Source of the DNA: Sulfurimonas sp.
GTDB taxonomy: Bacteria; Campylobacterota; Campylobacteria; Campylobacterales; Sulfurimonadaceae
Assembly: GCA_011391635.1 (NCBI GenBank)
Contig: JAABQD010000016.1
Span: 1-55,070, forward strand
Length of the DNA stretch: 55,070 nt
Direction: 5' to 3'
Part shown: in pieces, positions 16,722-23,685 of the stretch
How the letters are laid out: every line of letters begins with the position of its first letter
Position numbering within the stretch: position 1 is the first letter of the stretch
Made by a program: the position numbers and the translations under genes
Notes under the pieces: model-generated
Databases searched by the model: none
Told to the model about the DNA's origin: nothing
What the model saw: the letters and a program-made list of their open reading frames with translations, nothing else

Positions 16722-18614
16722 TTAATTGCCCTGTTGAAGTTCATCCGCCATCACAGCCAACTCTTCTACACCCTCACTAATATGCGTTACTGTTTCTATA
16801 ATGAGTTCACTTGCTTTGCGAGACTCCATTGCATTTCTTGCACTGAGTTCTATTGCTTTTTGAATCTCATTAATACCGATAATAACTTGGTTCATACCTT
16901 CTATATTTTGATCATTTACCGTTTTAAGACCTGTATATCTATCGAGTAAATCTACCAGCATATTGGTAATTCTCCCAATATCATTAATAAGAGAATCAAT
17001 GAGAGACTGCTCGTTAGATTGCGAATTCAAAAGATTATTCCAATCACTTCGTACCGTATCAATTTCAGAGTTCATTGATTCTACGATATCATTAATTTTT
17101 TCTGTATTAGATTCTGAATCTTTAGCTAAATTTCTTATATCTGAACTTACAACTGCAAAACCTTTTCCAAAATCACCAGCTCTTGCTGCTTCAATAGAAC
17201 CGCTTATTGCAAGCATATTTAACTGTACGATAGAATTTGAAATATTTCCAACTGTTTTATCAACGCTCTTTGTCTCTTTTACAATAACATTCAGCTCTGA
17301 GGCTGCACTATTTCCCTCTAAAATCACTTCATTAAAAGCTTCACGAATTTCAGTGATACTATTTTTAACGACATTAAAAGAGACTTTAAGTAAATCAAAA
17401 TTACGACGAGCAATTTCTATCAATTTATCTATATCTTTTGCAGCTTCCATACCTGCATGAATAAGCTCTTTATTGTTGAGTGCGTTTTGATTTGTTAGGT
17501 GTGAAGAGGACTCTATCTGATTCAGAGCTGTTGTTACTCCAACGAGAGCATTCTGTATATCTTGCATCGAGTTACTTATTGTATCTGCGGAGAGTGCTAT
17601 GTCCTCTGCTGATTTTATAGTATCTGTAGAGTATTTTAACTCTTCAGCAAGGTTCGAGAGGTCTTTAATATCATCTTCTGTTTGACTGAGTGCATCCGAT
17701 TGGATATCAATGCCATGAAGTGTTTGTTCAACAGATTGTGCAATTGATTGAGATGCATTCGCAATTTCTTGAGAACCATCACTGATTTTTGTAATAAAAT
17801 CACCCAATCTTTGCGTGTATGTACTTACACTTCTTGCGGCTTCAACAGAATAAACAGCTATTTTTGTTAGCTCTTCCATCTTTAAGCTTAGAGCATTTCC
17901 TTTTCTTCCATTACTTGAGATAATCGTTGTTGTTGAGCCAATGCTCTTGATAATGTTATCGATACTTCCTTGTATCTTGTTTACAAGTTCAGAGATAAAT
18001 TCCGCATTTTTTTCACTCTCTCCAGCCAAAGCACGCGTCTCATCTGCCACAACTGCAAAACCCTTTCCATGCTCTTTAGCACGACTTGCCTCTATCGCAG
18101 CATTCAGAGCGAGAAGATTTGTCTGATCCGCAATCTTGGCAATAAAACCAACTGCATTGCCAATATTTTGTGATGATTCTTTAAGTTCTTCACTTTTTTT
18201 AGATGACTCCTCCGCAACTGCAACTGCTGAGTCCATTCTTCCTACTGATTCTGTTGTTTTTTGCACAGAGTTCATAATATTTTCACCCGTAGCAATTGTA
18301 GATGCTATCACGGTATCAATCGTGGAGTTCATACGAGTAATATTTGTTTTGATGCTTTTTACATTATTGAGAGCTTGTTCACTTGCTCCGCTGTTCTCTT
18401 CTGCAGCGGTCGCAATCTGCTCCATCGATGATTTTAACTCTTCAATAGCACTCACACTCTCTTGTGCATTTTCAAGTATCGTCATCGCAACACCTGCAAT
18501 GCTCTCACTAATTTGTTGCTGTTTTGCCAATGTTCTTTGTCTTCTTTTGTCACCACCACCTGATGCTAGTAGCTCTGGAGATGATGTGTGCGTAGTTTTT
18601 CTCATTAATGCCAT
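16722..18614 (-). CDS. Cytoplasmic chemoreceptor with two signalling tips
   Basis: A 630-residue methyl-accepting protein with no membrane span or periplasmic domain. It is helical throughout, with two hairpin-tip segments. The first, near residues 155-205, is canonical (IADQTNLLALNAAIEASRA, GFAVVADETRALA). The second, near 455-505, is divergent but recognisable (LNMLAISGSIEAARAG, GFAVVSSDIRNLA). Two tips in one chain recall DosM, the double-signalling-domain receptor of the Vibrio cholerae cytoplasmic array, which lets kinase layers form at both ends. The N-terminus has a basic patch (GDKRRQR) that may contact the operon's ParA. No sensory domain is present, so input probably comes from the PAS protein encoded just upstream. 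Confidence 0.9.
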   Translation of the reverse strand: MALMRKTTHTSSPELLASGGGDKRRQRTLAKQQQISESIAGVAMTILENAQESVSAIEELKSSMEQIATAAEENSGASEQALNNVKSIKTNITRMNSTIDTVIASTIATGENIMNSVQKTTESVGRMDSAVAVAEESSKKSEELKESSQNIGNAVGFIAKIADQTNLLALNAAIEASRAKEHGKGFAVVADETRALAGESEKNAEFISELVNKIQGSIDNIIKSIGSTTTIISSNGRKGNALSLKMEELTKIAVYSVEAARSVSTYTQRLGDFITKISDGSQEIANASQSIAQSVEQTLHGIDIQSDALSQTEDDIKDLSNLAEELKYSTDTIKSAEDIALSADTISNSMQDIQNALVGVTTALNQIESSSHLTNQNALNNKELIHAGMEAAKDIDKLIEIARRNFDLLKVSFNVVKNSITEIREAFNEVILEGNSAASELNVIVKETKSVDKTVGNISNSIVQLNMLAISGSIEAARAGDFGKGFAVVSSDIRNLAKDSESNTEKINDIVESMNSEIDTVRSDWNNLLNSQSNEQSLIDSLINDIGRITNMLVDLLDRYTGLKTVNDQNIEGMNQVIIGINEIQKAIELSARNAMESRKASELIIETVTHISEGVEELAVMADELQQGN

Positions 18615-18633
18615 TACGAAATCCTTTTGATTC

Positions 18634-19062
18634 TTAATCTAATGTTGCATAAAGCTCTTGAGCTTTTTTAATATCTTCTCTGGAAGGTTTTACTCGAATA
18701 GAAACATATTTTGTTTTTCCATTTTTGTCAATGGAACGAAGCACCGTAGCATAAACCCAATAGTATCCTCCGCCCTTTCTAGCATTTTTTACATAACCCG
18801 TCCAAAAACCCTTTGCCTGAACGCTATCCCATAAAGATTTAAACGCGGCTCGAGGCATTTCAGGATGACGCACAACACTATGAGGCTGCCCGATGAGATC
18901 TTCAACTCTCATATTAGCAATTTTCAAAAAAGAGTCACTTGCATACTCTACGATTCCTTTTTCATCTGTCTCCGACAAAAGATACAAGTCACTGTACAAA
19001 ACTTCACCATCTTCTAAAAAAGTTAAGCCATCAGTACTTATTTCATTGTTATTTTTAGACAC
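18634..19062 (-). CDS. Aer/CetB-type PAS sensor protein
   Basis: A 142-residue single PAS domain with the Aer-like signature: IVEYASDSFLKIANM, QPHSVVRHPEMPRAAFKSLW, FWTGYVKNARKGGGYYWV and a final VRVKPSR-like strand. Such domains bind FAD and sense redox or energy state. In Campylobacter, CetB is a stand-alone PAS protein that signals to a partner receptor without its own sensor, the same arrangement as here, where the next gene encodes a sensorless receptor. The start is GTG, with GGAGGG six bases upstream. This is the first gene of the chemotaxis operon; the intergenic region before it contains the phased word array. Confidence 0.88.
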   Translation of the reverse strand: MSKNNNEISTDGLTFLEDGEVLYSDLYLLSETDEKGIVEYASDSFLKIANMRVEDLIGQPHSVVRHPEMPRAAFKSLWDSVQAKGFWTGYVKNARKGGGYYWVYATVLRSIDKNGKTKYVSIRVKPSREDIKKAQELYATLD

Positions 19063-19094
19063 CGCAACCCTCCACTAATCAATCTTTTGCAACT

Positions 19095-19100
19095 AGAATA
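19095..19100 (-). promoter_or_regulatory. Possible -10 box of the chemotaxis operon
   Basis: TATTCT on the minus strand, 33 bases before the GTG start. It is imperfect and has no clear -35, but it is the best candidate between the word array and the first gene. Confidence 0.3.
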
Positions 19101-19178
19101 CCATTTCAAAACTAAATTTACATTAAAAAAGGGTAAATACAGCTATATAACGAAGTAATATAGGCTATGTTGTAATAT

Positions 19179-19323
19179 GGCATGTGGAAATGAAAAATAA
19201 AAAAAACATTTAATTATATGGCATGTGGAAATAAAATGCAGATATAAAAATTGAAATTATGGCATGTGGAAATGATATAAATCAAATGATAACATTCAAA
19301 AATTGAGATTGTGGCATGTGGAA
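19179..19323. repeat. Phased array of four GGCATGTGGAA words
   Basis: Exact copies start at 19179, 19220, 19261 and 19313, all in the same orientation, with start-to-start distances of 41, 41 and 52 bp, near four, four and five turns of B-DNA. The first three share the longer core TATGGCATGTGGAAAT. Spacers are AT-rich (30, 30 and 41 bp); the second and third end alike (AAAAATTGAAATTAT versus AAAAATTGAGATTGT), so the array looks like a decayed tandem repeat. It lies between rpsO and the chemotaxis operon. Confidence 0.9.
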
Positions 19324-19324
19324 T

Positions 19325-19349
19325 AATTCCTACCTAAAAAGTAGGAATT
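19325..19349 (-). terminator. Hairpin after rpsO
   Basis: Nine-base perfect stem AATTCCTAC/GTAGGAATT with a 7-base loop, 19 bp beyond the rpsO stop. No long T-run follows on the minus strand, so termination efficiency is uncertain. Confidence 0.5.
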
Positions 19350-19367
19350 AAAAAGAGAGTTTAGAAC

Positions 19368-19643
19368 TTAGATATTATCACGAATTCCTAAATCTTGTAC
19401 TAATTTAAGATATGCTTCTTTATTTGTTCTTTTAAAGTATCTCATAAGACGACGACGTTGACCAACCAATGTTAATAGACCAAGTCTTGATGCATGATCT
19501 TTTGTAAAAGATTTAAGGTGCTCTGTTAAGTCACTTATTCTACTTGTTAAAAGTGCAATTTGAACTTCACATGAACCTGTATCATTCTCTTTGCGACCAT
19601 ATTTTGCAATAATCTCTTGTTTTTTAGCCGTATCTAAAGCCAT
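19368..19643 (-). CDS. rpsO: 30S ribosomal protein S15
   Basis: Small-subunit protein that binds the central domain of 16S rRNA and bridges to 23S rRNA. The 91 residues from [12 protein letters not shown] fit the family length. Key segments are the [17 protein letters not shown] helix, [10 protein letters not shown] and the [11 protein letters not shown] basic helix. The frame is open for 11 more codons upstream, but the ATG at 19643 is preceded by GGAGG and matches the usual S15 start. It is followed by a hairpin, then the word array. rpsO next to an rrf2-flhA pair is a conserved Campylobacterota arrangement. Confidence 0.96.
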   Translation of the reverse strand: MALDTAKKQEIIAKYGRKENDTGSCEVQIALLTSRISDLTEHLKSFTKDHASRLGLLTLVGQRRRLMRYFKRTNKEAYLKLVQDLGIRDNI

Positions 19644-19708
19644 AATAGCCTCCTGATGGGTATAGTAATCTAACAATCATACGATTTAGGTATAAAAGCC
19701 GAACGCGA

Positions 19709-19718
19709 ATTATAGCAA
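19709..19718 (-). promoter_or_regulatory. Extended -10 promoter of rpsO
   Basis: The minus strand reads TTGCTATAAT, an extended -10 (TGnTATAAT), followed by TCGCG. It is preceded by T-rich DNA rather than a -35, as is typical of this phylum. The leader is about 60 nt. Confidence 0.7.
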
Positions 19719-19874
19719 ATTTTTTTTATTTTACTTGCATTTTAAAAATTTTATATGCACTTATTCCTAATTTTATTTTAGAAGTTTATAATTTTTACAA
19801 AGTGTTCGTGCGAACAAAGAGTAACAGAAGTAAAATAACCATAAAATCATAATAGAGTTTTTAGCTTCATTGGA

Positions 19875-19880
19875 TATAAT
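19875..19880 (+). promoter_or_regulatory. -10 box for rrf2-flhA
   Basis: TATAAT on the plus strand, 44 bases before the ATG of the Rrf2-family gene. It diverges from rpsO, and the region between the two promoters is very AT-rich. Confidence 0.6.
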
Positions 19881-19923
19881 CTAGCTTTTAAATAAACTTA
19901 AACTCTATCGAAAGTACAATTAT

Positions 19924-20328
19924 ATGTTAATAACCAAAGCAAGTGAATATGCAATTTTATCTCTGATTGTTTTATCAAAAGCCAATGCACCTATGGATAG
20001 TGAAACTCTCTCTCAAGAGCTTTCTATATCTAAAAGTTTTCTAGCAAAAATACTTCAAGCACTCGCAAAAAATGGTGTTTTACACTCTTATAAAGGTGTT
20101 AATGGCGGATTTAGCCTTGCAAAAGCTCCAAAAGATATAGATATGCTTCAAGTCATGCTATCCGTTGAGGGCAAAGCACCAGCAGTATTTGAGTGTGCAC
20201 CTTCTATCAATAGTTGTCCTTCTAAGAAAGCAAATATATGTTCTATTTGGCCTTTTTTGAACAAACTTCAAGGTAAAATTGACTCATTTTTGTCGAACTT
20301 GACTTTAGCTGATATACTGGAAGATTAA
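19924..20328 (+). CDS. Rrf2-family transcription regulator
   Basis: A 134-residue winged-helix protein. Residues 1-70 form the Rrf2 DNA-binding domain (ITKASEYAILSLIVL; SISKSFLAKILQALAKNGVLHSYKG; GGFSLAK). Residues 90-115 contain three cysteines (FEC... SCP... ICS) in the place where IscR- and NsrR-type members hold an iron-sulphur cluster, so it may sense iron, oxygen or NO. Its stop is 2 bp from the flhA start, so they are co-transcribed. Whether it controls flhA or distant genes cannot be told from the sequence. Confidence 0.9.
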   Translation: MLITKASEYAILSLIVLSKANAPMDSETLSQELSISKSFLAKILQALAKNGVLHSYKGVNGGFSLAKAPKDIDMLQVMLSVEGKAPAVFECAPSINSCPSKKANICSIWPFLNKLQGKIDSFLSNLTLADILED

Positions 20329-20330
20329 TT

Positions 20331-22511
20331 TTGGCAAATAAATATACGCTACGGCAGCAAGTTGGTACAGTCTTAAACTTCCTTATAGGGCAAAGAGATT
20401 TAAGCGTCGTAGCATTTGTCATGGCGATTTTAGCCATTATTATCATTCCTCTTCCTTCAGCACTTCTTGATTTTTTTCTTGCTATTTCTATGGCGATTGC
20501 TGTTTTAGTTTTACTGATTTCACTTTATGTTCCAAAACCTACGGATTTAACAACTTTTCCTACCCTTATTCTTATTATCACTCTCTTTAGACTTTCACTC
20601 AATGTGGCAACGACAAGGTTGATTCTAAGCAAAGGACATGAGGGACCAGAAGCGGTGAGTGATATCATTACAAGCTTTGGTGCGTTTGTTGTTGGTGGAA
20701 ACTTTGTTATCGGTATCATCATTTTTTCCATTCTTGTTTTGATTAACTTTATGGTTATAACCAAAGGTTCTACAAGAGTTGCAGAGGTTGCAGCTCGTTT
20801 CGTACTTGATTCAATGCCTGGAAAGCAGATGGCAGTCGATGCCGATTTAAATGCTGGACTTATTGATGATGCACAAGCTAAAAAAAGAAGAGCTGAAATC
20901 CTTCAAGATGCAAACTTCTATGGAGCGATGGATGGGTCAAGTAAGTTCATCAAAGGGGATGCTGTTGCTGGTATTATCATTACACTTATCAATATCATCG
21001 GTGGATTTCTTATAGGCGTTTTTCAACACGATATGGATATGGCACACAGTGCTTCTACTTTTACACTTTTAACAATTGGGGATGGACTTGTTGCACAAGT
21101 TCCAGCACTTATTATCTCAACTGCAACAGGTATTATGATTACACGATCTTCTGGTGAGGGCGATAATTTTGCAGAGGGAACCATCAACCAGATGATGGGA
21201 AATGCAAAAATCATGATGATTGTTGGCTTCATTATGTTTTTATTTGCATTAGTTCCAGGACTTCCAACACTCTCTATGGGATTTGTTGCTTTCGTCTTTG
21301 GTGGTCTTGGCTGGGCAACTTATAAGTTTGAGAGAGGAGAGTTAAGCATACTCGATGTCGAAAATATTATTGGTAAAAAGACAAAAGAGCAACTCGAAAA
21401 AGAGAAATCCGCTATCAAACCTAAAAAAACAAATGAAGAAATTGTAAAAGAAGAAGAACGAGCTCTCGAAGATATACTTAAAGTTGAAATGCTCGAACTT
21501 ACATTGGGCTATCAGCTCATACGACTCGCAGATAGTGCTCAAGGTGGAGATTTACTAGAGAGAATCCGCTCTATGCGAAGAAAAATAGCAAGTGATTTTG
21601 GTTTTTTAATGCCACAGGTAAGGATTCGAGACAATTTACACCTGCAACCGCAACAATATCAAATTCTTCTCAAAGGAATTTCTATTGGTGAAGGCTCTAT
21701 TCAACCCGATAAATTTTTAGCAATGGATAGCGGAATGGCAACAGGTGAAATTACTGGAGAAGCGACAAAAGAACCAGCATTTGGACTCGATGCCATGTGG
21801 ATTTTTCCTGATCAAAAAGAGGATGCAATTATTAATGGCTACACAGTTGTTGACCCGGCTACAGTTATATCTACGCACATGAGTGAACTCATCAAACGAA
21901 ATGCTGAAGATTTACTCACGCGTCAAGAAGTGCAAACACTTGTCAACAAAATCAAAAATGATTTCCCTGTTATTGTGGATGATGTCCTTAGAGTTGCGAG
22001 TATTGGTCTCATTCAAAGAATACTCAAAGCTCTTTTACATGAAAAAATTCCGCTCAAAGATATGCTCACAATTTTAGAAACTATAGCAGATATTGCGGAG
22101 TTTACAAAAAATGTAGATGTGATTACAGAACAAGTACGAGCAAAACTCTCTCGTATTATCACGCAAATGTACTCGAGTGATGATGGAGTAATACGACTCC
22201 TTACATTTGATACAAAAAGTGAGCAGATGATGCTTGAAAAATCCAAAGAACAAGATGGAAGAAGAAATCTCCTTCTTAATGTCGGCGAAATTAATGCTCT
22301 CATTCAAGCTACCAGTGCAAAAGCAGCTGAAATATTGCAAAAAGGTATTTCTCCAGTTGTCATTATCGTTGACCCTCAAATCCGTCGAGGAATAGCTGAA
22401 ATATTTGAAAGATTCTCTTTGGATGTTGTCACACTTTCACATGCCGAAATCGATTCAAGTGCTACTTTTGAAGTCATGGGTTCCATCTCTATAGAACAAA
22501 AATTAAAATAA
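20331..22511 (+). CDS. flhA: Flagellar type III export gate protein FlhA
   Basis: Inner-membrane core of the flagellar export apparatus. The 726 residues are full length. The N-terminal half has about eight membrane spans and the conserved FHIPEP-family block (PTLILIITLFRLSLNVATTRLIL; AARFVLDSMPGKQMAVDADLNAG; KKRRAEI). The C-terminal half from about 350 is the cytosolic chaperone-docking domain. The start is TTG, 2 bp after the rrf2 stop; the next in-frame ATG would remove the conserved N-terminus. The cell is therefore flagellated, in keeping with the chemotaxis operon next door. Confidence 0.97.
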   Translation: MANKYTLRQQVGTVLNFLIGQRDLSVVAFVMAILAIIIIPLPSALLDFFLAISMAIAVLVLLISLYVPKPTDLTTFPTLILIITLFRLSLNVATTRLILSKGHEGPEAVSDIITSFGAFVVGGNFVIGIIIFSILVLINFMVITKGSTRVAEVAARFVLDSMPGKQMAVDADLNAGLIDDAQAKKRRAEILQDANFYGAMDGSSKFIKGDAVAGIIITLINIIGGFLIGVFQHDMDMAHSASTFTLLTIGDGLVAQVPALIISTATGIMITRSSGEGDNFAEGTINQMMGNAKIMMIVGFIMFLFALVPGLPTLSMGFVAFVFGGLGWATYKFERGELSILDVENIIGKKTKEQLEKEKSAIKPKKTNEEIVKEEERALEDILKVEMLELTLGYQLIRLADSAQGGDLLERIRSMRRKIASDFGFLMPQVRIRDNLHLQPQQYQILLKGISIGEGSIQPDKFLAMDSGMATGEITGEATKEPAFGLDAMWIFPDQKEDAIINGYTVVDPATVISTHMSELIKRNAEDLLTRQEVQTLVNKIKNDFPVIVDDVLRVASIGLIQRILKALLHEKIPLKDMLTILETIADIAEFTKNVDVITEQVRAKLSRIITQMYSSDDGVIRLLTFDTKSEQMMLEKSKEQDGRRNLLLNVGEINALIQATSAKAAEILQKGISPVVIIVDPQIRRGIAEIFERFSLDVVTLSHAEIDSSATFEVMGSISIEQKLK

Positions 22512-22519
22512 GGTAAACA

Positions 22520-23596
22520 ATGCAAGAAACAATTCACCACTTATCCCACATAGACTTAGATGGGTATAGCTGTCAGTTAATCATGAAATATACACCCTAT
22601 AAGATAACAAACTATAACGCCAACTATGGTGCAGAAGTCAAACAAAAACTTGAACTGATTTTAGAAAACATTGCATCTTCTAAAGAGAGTGCACTGATTC
22701 TTATCACCGATTTGAACTTAACAGCGGATGAATCACGATGGCTCAATAGCGAAGTAATACGACTCAGTGATGCCAATAAAGAGATAAAGATAACACTGCT
22801 CGACCATCATGGAAGCGGTGAAGAGAGTGCAAAAAAATATGATTGGTATTATCTTGATACGAGTAGATGTGCAACAAAAATAACTTATGAATATGCGAAA
22901 AATAATTTTGAGTTTAATGAACCTCTATGGATGGAAAAGTATGTGAGTGTTGTCAATGCTGTGGACATGTGGATACAAGAAGAGCATAATAATTTTGAGC
23001 TTGGAAAAGTATATATGAGGCTTATTAGTGAGACAAAAGAACTTAATCGTGTTATGTTCGCAAATGAAGATGAAAATTACAAAATATCACTTCTCCTAGA
23101 AGCTGCAAAATTTTTAAATGTAGAGAATGCTCCTATCGTCTTAGACGATGCTATTCACACTATAAAAAAAGAGTTTTTTAGAATTGATAAAAATGACACA
23201 CTCGATAACCTCTCAACAAAATATATCGTTGAGCTCCTTGGTAAAAAAAGAGACGAACATACAATCTATTACAAGGGCTATCGTGGATTTTTAAGTTATG
23301 GAGTTGGAAATACATCTATCATTGGAAATGGCTTTTTACTGGCATATCCAGAGTATGATTTTATTGTTGATGTGAGTTACAAAGGAACAATGAGTCTCAG
23401 AGCAAACAATCAAGTCAGTGTTTCTCAGATATCAAAAGAGTGGGCAAATGGTGGTGGACATCCTAATGCTGCTGGTGGAAGAATCATAGGCTTTAAAGAG
23501 CAATTTAGATTTGACAAGGTTAAACAGCAAATCGAAGCAATCATTAATGACAAAGAAGCTGTTGCAGGTGATTTAGAGTATAAAAAAGAGTCCTAA
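22520..23596 (+). CDS. DHH/DHHA1-family phosphoesterase
   Basis: A 358-residue metal-dependent phosphoesterase. The N-terminal DHH domain shows SHIDLDGYSCQ, ITDLNLT and LLDHHGSG, which carry the metal ligands; here the name motif is DHH at about residues 94-96. The C-terminal DHHA1 domain has the substrate-binding GGGHPNAAGGR. Such proteins degrade nanoRNA or cyclic dinucleotides such as c-di-AMP or pGpG. It is 8 bp downstream of flhA with an AGGT ribosome site. The substrate cannot be chosen from sequence alone. Confidence 0.85.
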   Translation: MQETIHHLSHIDLDGYSCQLIMKYTPYKITNYNANYGAEVKQKLELILENIASSKESALILITDLNLTADESRWLNSEVIRLSDANKEIKITLLDHHGSGEESAKKYDWYYLDTSRCATKITYEYAKNNFEFNEPLWMEKYVSVVNAVDMWIQEEHNNFELGKVYMRLISETKELNRVMFANEDENYKISLLLEAAKFLNVENAPIVLDDAIHTIKKEFFRIDKNDTLDNLSTKYIVELLGKKRDEHTIYYKGYRGFLSYGVGNTSIIGNGFLLAYPEYDFIVDVSYKGTMSLRANNQVSVSQISKEWANGGGHPNAAGGRIIGFKEQFRFDKVKQQIEAIINDKEAVAGDLEYKKES

Positions 23597-23685
23597 ATAA
23601 TTTATTAGCTTTTTTGATACAAAATTTATTATTTTTATACAAAACAAGATATCATTAAATTAATTCATAAATTTGGGATATGCTT

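Noticed and set aside
19179..19323. CRISPR array: direct repeats with 30, 30 and 41 bp spacers
   Set aside because: The repeat is only 11-17 bp, spacers are AT-rich and partly alike, no cas genes are present, and the same word is scattered singly through the whole window.
19179..19323. Sigma-54 promoters, because TGGCAT resembles the -24 box TGGCAC
   Set aside because: No GC dinucleotide with the required spacing for the -12 element follows any copy, and most copies lie inside genes.
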